From contig JAFVYT010000011.1 in NCBI GenBank assembly GCA_017508505.1, forward strand, positions 1 through 8,291: 8,291 bases of DNA. The letters are read 5' to 3'. This DNA is from Clostridia bacterium. GTDB taxonomy: Bacteria; Bacillota_A; Clostridia; Oscillospirales; SIG627. Below are positions 6,284 to 8,291 of the stretch, piece after piece. Each line of letters starts with the position of its first letter. Positions within the stretch are counted from its first letter, which is position 1. Under the pieces are notes generated by a model, which saw only the letters and a list, made by a program, of their open reading frames with translations, did not search any database and was not told the DNA's origin. A program made the translations under genes and the position numbers.

Positions 6284-7771
6284 TCAGTGAGTGTTTGATC
6301 CGCGCTTTTTCATCACGATCACAACTGCTGCAGCGGCACAGAGGATCATGGCGGCGGAAAGAGACAGAGTAACGGAGAGATTGTCACCGGTTGCAACGGC
6401 AGCCTTGGTGGCAGCGGCAACGCGATTGGTCATATTGGCATTGGCAACGGCTCCTGCGGCTGCATTGGTGTTGGTTCCTCGAACCGCACTGGTCAAGGGA
6501 CCGCGGGTACGGGTCACACGGGAGGAGGTTACCAAAGTATCCGTGGGAGCGGAATAGAATCCGTCGTAGTTGAAGTTGGGATCGTAAGCACCGAGGAAGT
6601 GAACGGGGTTCATCCAGAAGGTAGTGCCTACCGTCGCCTTGCCGTGAATGGCCTTGGTAGCAGCGGTAACGGTGTTGGAAAGCTGATATTTCACAACCTT
6701 TCCGTCCTTATCGATATAACGGATGGTGCCGTTTGCACCGGAGGTAGCGGCGCCGCCTGCGGGCATATAAGTTACGGCATAGATAACATCATCGGGATGG
6801 ATCGTAGCCTCAGCGCCGTTGGGCAGGGTGCTGGTCTTACCGACGCTTGCCTGAAGGCGAATCTCGACGCCCCACTTGCCCCACTCGGGAACATAGTCAA
6901 TGGGGGTACCGTCGTCATACTCCACATCGGTGAGTCGGAGAACGTCGCCGAGAGGCATTCTGCCCTCGAAAACAACGCCCCATCTGCCGTCGTTCTGAAT
7001 GTCAACGCGGTAGGTGAAGTTCTCGGGTCTTCTGTAGATGGTAGAGCCCCAAGAAAGGCCATTCTCGTCTACGTAGGTGCCGACGTCGATGGTGTTGAAG
7101 GCATTGTTCTGATAGAGGGTGTAGATTCTCTTGTTGATGGAAACGGAAGCAGCGGTCTGAGGCTCGCTGAAATCGGTTCCTACGGGATACTTATAAAGAT
7201 TGTACATATTACGTCCGAAGGAGCTGGAGTTGCCGCCCTGAGATAAAGCGAGGTTTTCGGACTGCATAAAGTTAAAGCGGGTACCGAAAAGCCAGGTTGC
7301 CGAACGGGATACGCCGCCGGCGGAGTCAGTGCCGGAGGTGTTGCGGATGGCGGGCATCAGGGTGGAGACGGCAAAATAAACAAACTCGTCGTCGTAGGTC
7401 ATATAAGTATGAATATACTCGGGAATGTCGACGGGGTCGATGTAATCCGTCCAGTCACACTCGGGATAGAGGCTTCCCTGAGAGCCGTCTTCCTTGGGAT
7501 AGTATGCGTTCATCCACATGTTGTCGCCGAGAACAGACTCCAGCGCAAGGCCGTTGTTGGGACCGGGATACTCGGCCGTAGAGACGATACCGTCAATGGT
7601 GGGTGCCGTCTCGGTGGAATACACGTTCATCGTGTGGAGGCCGTATGCTTCCAGATTGTGGGAGGATACGGTTTCCGGAATGGTCAACGTGTAGCCTGCC
7701 GCAGAGGAAGACACCGTGACAAGGGACACCAGCATCGTGACTGCCAAAAGCATCGTAACTAATCTCTTCAT
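6284..7771 (-). CDS. Exported surface protein with CBM9/DOMON-like domain and TGD-type C-terminal anchor (paralogue C)
   Basis: This is a 495-residue secreted, anchored protein. ATG at 7771 is chosen because AAAGGAG (7784-7778) lies 6 bases upstream and the signal peptide MKRLVTMLLAVTML begins there; an in-frame ATG at 7807 would add 12 residues before the signal. The signal ends near SSSAA (21-25). NLEAYGLHT lies at 39-47. APTIDGIVSTAEY (56-68) and TYMTYDDEFVYFAV (122-135) are good matches to the P-x-I-D-G-x-x-x-x-x-E-Y and Y-D-D-E-x-x-Y signatures of CBM9-like/DOMON sandwiches. WGVVFEGRMPLGDV (264-277) corresponds to a segment in paralogue A. An Ala/Asn-rich spacer (about 433-459) precedes ATGD (460-463), a helix (465-487) and KKRGSNTH. 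Promoter and terminator are both strong, suggesting high single-gene expression. Ligand unknown; anchoring could be by a sortase or simply by the helix. Confidence 0.88.
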   Translation of the reverse strand: MKRLVTMLLAVTMLVSLVTVSSSAAGYTLTIPETVSSHNLEAYGLHTMNVYSTETAPTIDGIVSTAEYPGPNNGLALESVLGDNMWMNAYYPKEDGSQGSLYPECDWTDYIDPVDIPEYIHTYMTYDDEFVYFAVSTLMPAIRNTSGTDSAGGVSRSATWLFGTRFNFMQSENLALSQGGNSSSFGRNMYNLYKYPVGTDFSEPQTAASVSINKRIYTLYQNNAFNTIDVGTYVDENGLSWGSTIYRRPENFTYRVDIQNDGRWGVVFEGRMPLGDVLRLTDVEYDDGTPIDYVPEWGKWGVEIRLQASVGKTSTLPNGAEATIHPDDVIYAVTYMPAGGAATSGANGTIRYIDKDGKVVKYQLSNTVTAATKAIHGKATVGTTFWMNPVHFLGAYDPNFNYDGFYSAPTDTLVTSSRVTRTRGPLTSAVRGTNTNAAAGAVANANMTNRVAAATKAAVATGDNLSVTLSLSAAMILCAAAAVVIVMKKRGSNTH

Positions 7772-7777
7772 CTTGTG

Positions 7778-7784
7778 CTCCTTT
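7778..7784 (-). promoter_or_regulatory. Shine-Dalgarno site of surface paralogue C
   Basis: Minus-strand AAAGGAG lies 6 bases before ATG 7771. It fixes the start there rather than at the in-frame ATG 36 bases upstream. Confidence 0.85.
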
Positions 7785-7830
7785 GAAGGTTTTGTTCGAA
7801 TGAGCATAATATTACTCAGTATCTAGCATT

Positions 7831-7859
7831 ATGATAGCATCAAACCCTTTCTTTGTCAA
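7831..7859 (-). promoter_or_regulatory. SigA promoter of surface paralogue C
   Basis: On the minus strand TTGACA (7859-7854), a 17-base spacer and TATCAT (7836-7831) form a near-consensus promoter with an extended -10 (TGC just before it), as in paralogue A. An A/T-rich stretch lies upstream of the -35. The leader would be about 50 bases. Confidence 0.9.
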
Positions 7860-7864
7860 CAGGA

Positions 7865-7886
7865 TTTTTTGCGCAAATGCAAAAAA
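7865..7886. repeat. Short inverted repeat between divergent promoters
   Basis: TTTTTTGC (7865-7872) and GCAAAAAA (7879-7886) flank a 6-base centre, just upstream of paralogue C's -35 box. It could be a regulator site or an UP-like A/T element. It is mostly A/T, so its significance is low. Confidence 0.3.
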
Positions 7887-7923
7887 AGCATCGTTTTTCG
7901 GGATATATTTCACAAATTGTTTA

Positions 7924-7952
7924 TTGAAATTCCCTTTCGGATGCGCTAAACT
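7924..7952 (+). promoter_or_regulatory. Possible promoter of the rightmost membrane-protein gene
   Basis: TTGAAA (7924-7929), a 17-base spacer and TAAACT (7947-7952) form a plausible but imperfect SigA promoter upstream of the ATG at 7984. TATACA at 7952-7957 is an alternative -10 without a well-spaced -35. Confidence 0.4.
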
Positions 7953-7983
7953 ATACATAGATTATTTTTTGTGAGGATTCGAT

Positions 7984-8291
7984 ATGCACCAGATCAAACG
8001 AAACGCCGCACTGACCTTTAAAACCTTCCTGTATCAGGTTGTTATGAGTCTGTTTGGATTTATGATGTACAGCTCCACCTACCGCATTCCCTTTCTCCTT
8101 TGGATCGGGCAGGCGATCATCTCCGTTTTCTTCCTCTTTATAATGGCGTATCAGATGTTTCAGGCGGGAGCCAAGGCTTGTGAATACGATCGGGCCCACA
8201 GCCTCTCCTCTTCTCCGCTTCTCGGCTTCGGCTTTGCTTTGATCGGCTTCATCCCTGCGTTGGTGCTTTCCGCCATCGGCATCGCACAGCC
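7984..8291 (+). CDS. Multi-pass membrane protein of unknown function, N-terminal part
   Basis: ATG at 7984 is preceded by GAGG (7973-7976) at a 7-base spacing, and the frame stays open to the window edge, giving 102 residues. The start MHQIKRNAALTFKTF is basic and amphipathic. Hydrophobic helices lie at about 15-30, 36-58 and 79-101. A polar loop (60-77) containing ACEYDRAH separates helices two and three. I do not recognise the family. The gene is divergent from paralogue C with its own probable promoter, so it need not be functionally linked. Because the 3' end is missing, length and later domains are unknown. Confidence 0.8.
   Translation, partial: MHQIKRNAALTFKTFLYQVVMSLFGFMMYSSTYRIPFLLWIGQAIISVFFLFIMAYQMFQAGAKACEYDRAHSLSSSPLLGFGFALIGFIPALVLSAIGIAQ

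Noticed and set aside
6599..7246. A 215-codon plus-strand frame opposite paralogue C
   Set aside because: It mirrors paralogue C's codons, has no start signals and resembles no known protein.
7862..7983. Riboswitch or structured leader in the divergent intergenic region
   Set aside because: Only a short A/T-rich inverted repeat is present. No conserved riboswitch core or attenuator hairpin was seen.
7951..8199. An 82-codon minus-strand frame at the right edge
   Set aside because: It is opposite the membrane-protein gene, which has a good ribosome site and clear hydrophobic helices. The minus frame is charged and shows no features.

Overview
The window looks like a chromosomal segment of an uncultured anaerobic Firmicute, probably a gut- or rumen-type Clostridia (Oscillospirales-like). 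This rests on several things: AGGAG-type ribosome sites, consensus SigA promoters, short intergenic gaps ending in strong hairpin terminators, a methionine gamma-lyase family (YnbB-like) protein, a clostridial XerC/D-like recombinase, a DUF3789-like micro-protein, and surface proteins with a C-terminal TGD-membrane-lysine tail. The taxon is an inference from gene style, not from a marker gene. No rRNA, tRNA, CRISPR array or insertion sequence was seen.

Left part (1-2100, plus strand): the 3' end of a PLP-dependent methionine gamma-lyase/'aluminium resistance' family gene is followed, probably in the same operon, by a cofactor-independent phosphoglycerate mutase (gpmI). The mutase is the long, plant/trypanosome-like type. 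As read here it is broken by a single-base deletion near 1752, which separates the metal-binding residues into two reading frames. A strong hairpin terminator at 2064-2100 closes the operon.

Middle (2096-3184, minus strand): a complete XerC/XerD-type tyrosine recombinase is followed by a 26-residue single-helix membrane micro-protein with its own Shine-Dalgarno site. The micro-protein's stop codon abuts the same hairpin, which probably works in both directions.

Right part (3239-7771, minus strand): three tandem genes encode exported, membrane- or wall-anchored proteins that appear to be paralogues. The first and third share an N-terminal motif (AYGLHT), a CBM9/DOMON-like beta-sandwich signature and a TGD-helix-KK(K) C-terminus. 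The middle one is strongly diverged and has lost the TGD element, gaining an acidic stalk and a 19-residue charged cytoplasmic tail. The outer two each have a near-perfect SigA promoter with an extended -10. The middle gene has no visible Shine-Dalgarno site and starts two bases after the terminator of its upstream neighbour, so it is probably expressed weakly by read-through. This cluster is the best candidate here for an undescribed system: a surface glycan- or ligand-binding module whose members differ in anchoring and expression level. Its ligand cannot be deduced from sequence.

Far right (7984-8291, plus strand): a divergently transcribed multi-pass membrane protein, cut by the window edge. 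The 212-bp gap between it and the surface-protein gene holds both promoters.
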